Positions 6,721 through 6,777 of a DNA stretch of 6,777 nucleotides are shown piece after piece; within the stretch, counting starts at the first letter, position 1, and every line of letters starts with the position of its first letter. The notes beneath the pieces are model-generated. The model was given only the letters and a program-made list of their open reading frames with translations. It did not search any database and was not told where the DNA came from. The DNA is from Burkholderiales bacterium (GTDB lineage Bacteria > Pseudomonadota > Gammaproteobacteria > Burkholderiales > Burkholderiaceae_D), in assembly GCA_005800405.1 (NCBI GenBank), contig SYFN01000210.1, positions 1-6,777 on the forward strand, in the 5' to 3' direction. Position numbers and translations under genes: made by a program.

Positions 6721-6777
6721 TGAGTAGTGTTTCTCAGAATGTCATCAAACACAAGGTCGGGCTATTGAATCTAGCCG
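6720..6777 (+). CDS. IS481-family transposase, N-terminal fragment
   Basis: ATG 6720 follows AAGGAG (6707-6712) with 7 bp spacing, and 19 codons are visible before the window ends. The start, including NVIKHKVGLLNLA, matches my memory of IS481-type transposases, in which this helix opens an N-terminal helix-turn-helix and a DDE (rve) catalytic domain follows. Nothing of the catalytic domain is in view, so whether the enzyme is intact cannot be judged. The gene points the same way as the activator it interrupts. A related IS3-type orfA is the main alternative. Confidence 0.7.
   Translation, partial: MSSVSQNVIKHKVGLLNLA

Larger units (their letters stand above)
6605..6777 (+). mobile_element. 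Left end of an IS481-like insertion sequence, running off the right edge
   Basis: Homology to the interrupted activator stops at 6604 and TGTAGTAGTTCAGACTTAAT begins at 6605. IS481-family ends typically begin with TGT, and the following transposase start resembles that family. The element carries about 115 bp of leader and then the transposase start at 6720. The right end and the target duplication are outside the window, so the boundary and intactness are inferred. Confidence 0.68.

Overview
The window looks like chromosomal DNA of a Gram-negative proteobacterium, most likely a betaproteobacterium of the Burkholderiales/Oxalobacteraceae type. The basis is the character of the TypA, DusA and omega-aminotransferase proteins, two sigma-54 activators, a lipobox lipoprotein and a moderate-to-high GC content. 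The genus is inference; there is no rRNA or other decisive marker here.

Left part (1-4157) is ordinary housekeeping sequence. The 3' nine-tenths of typA/bipA (ribosome-associated GTPase) runs in from the left edge. It converges on a class III omega-amino acid:pyruvate aminotransferase on the minus strand, and the two share a compact bidirectional terminator. Divergent from the aminotransferase is dusA (tRNA-dihydrouridine synthase), which has a GTG start. dusA ends inside the 3' end of the next, oppositely oriented gene (14 bp convergent overlap).

Right part (4144-6604) is a small accessory-looking module. A minus-strand sigma-54 enhancer-binding protein (AAA+ plus Fis-type HTH, no receiver domain, altered Walker A) is divergent from a plus-strand pair: a short Ser/Gly/Thr/Pro-rich lipoprotein and a second enhancer-binding protein. 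The roughly 230-bp divergent region carries a perfect 14-bp palindrome and, about 60 bp downstream of it, a GG-N10-GC element resembling a sigma-54 promoter. This fits an activator-controlled lipoprotein operon, by inference only.

The plus-strand side of the module appears to be decaying. The lipoprotein's well-placed ribosome binding site and ATG lead into an in-frame amber codon just before the signal-peptide core. The second activator has a receiver domain without its phospho-acceptor Asp, a nonsense codon in the middle of its AAA+ domain, and is cut off 12 codons later by the left end of an insertion sequence (IS481-like).

The IS (6605 to the right edge) shows a terminal-repeat-like end. 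A strikingly foldable leader follows, in which an 11-bp stem would bury the transposase Shine-Dalgarno sequence and start codon; then come the first 19 codons of the transposase. I found no tRNA, rRNA, CRISPR array or clearly new multi-gene system. The points most worth checking are the activator/lipoprotein module and the IS leader structure.
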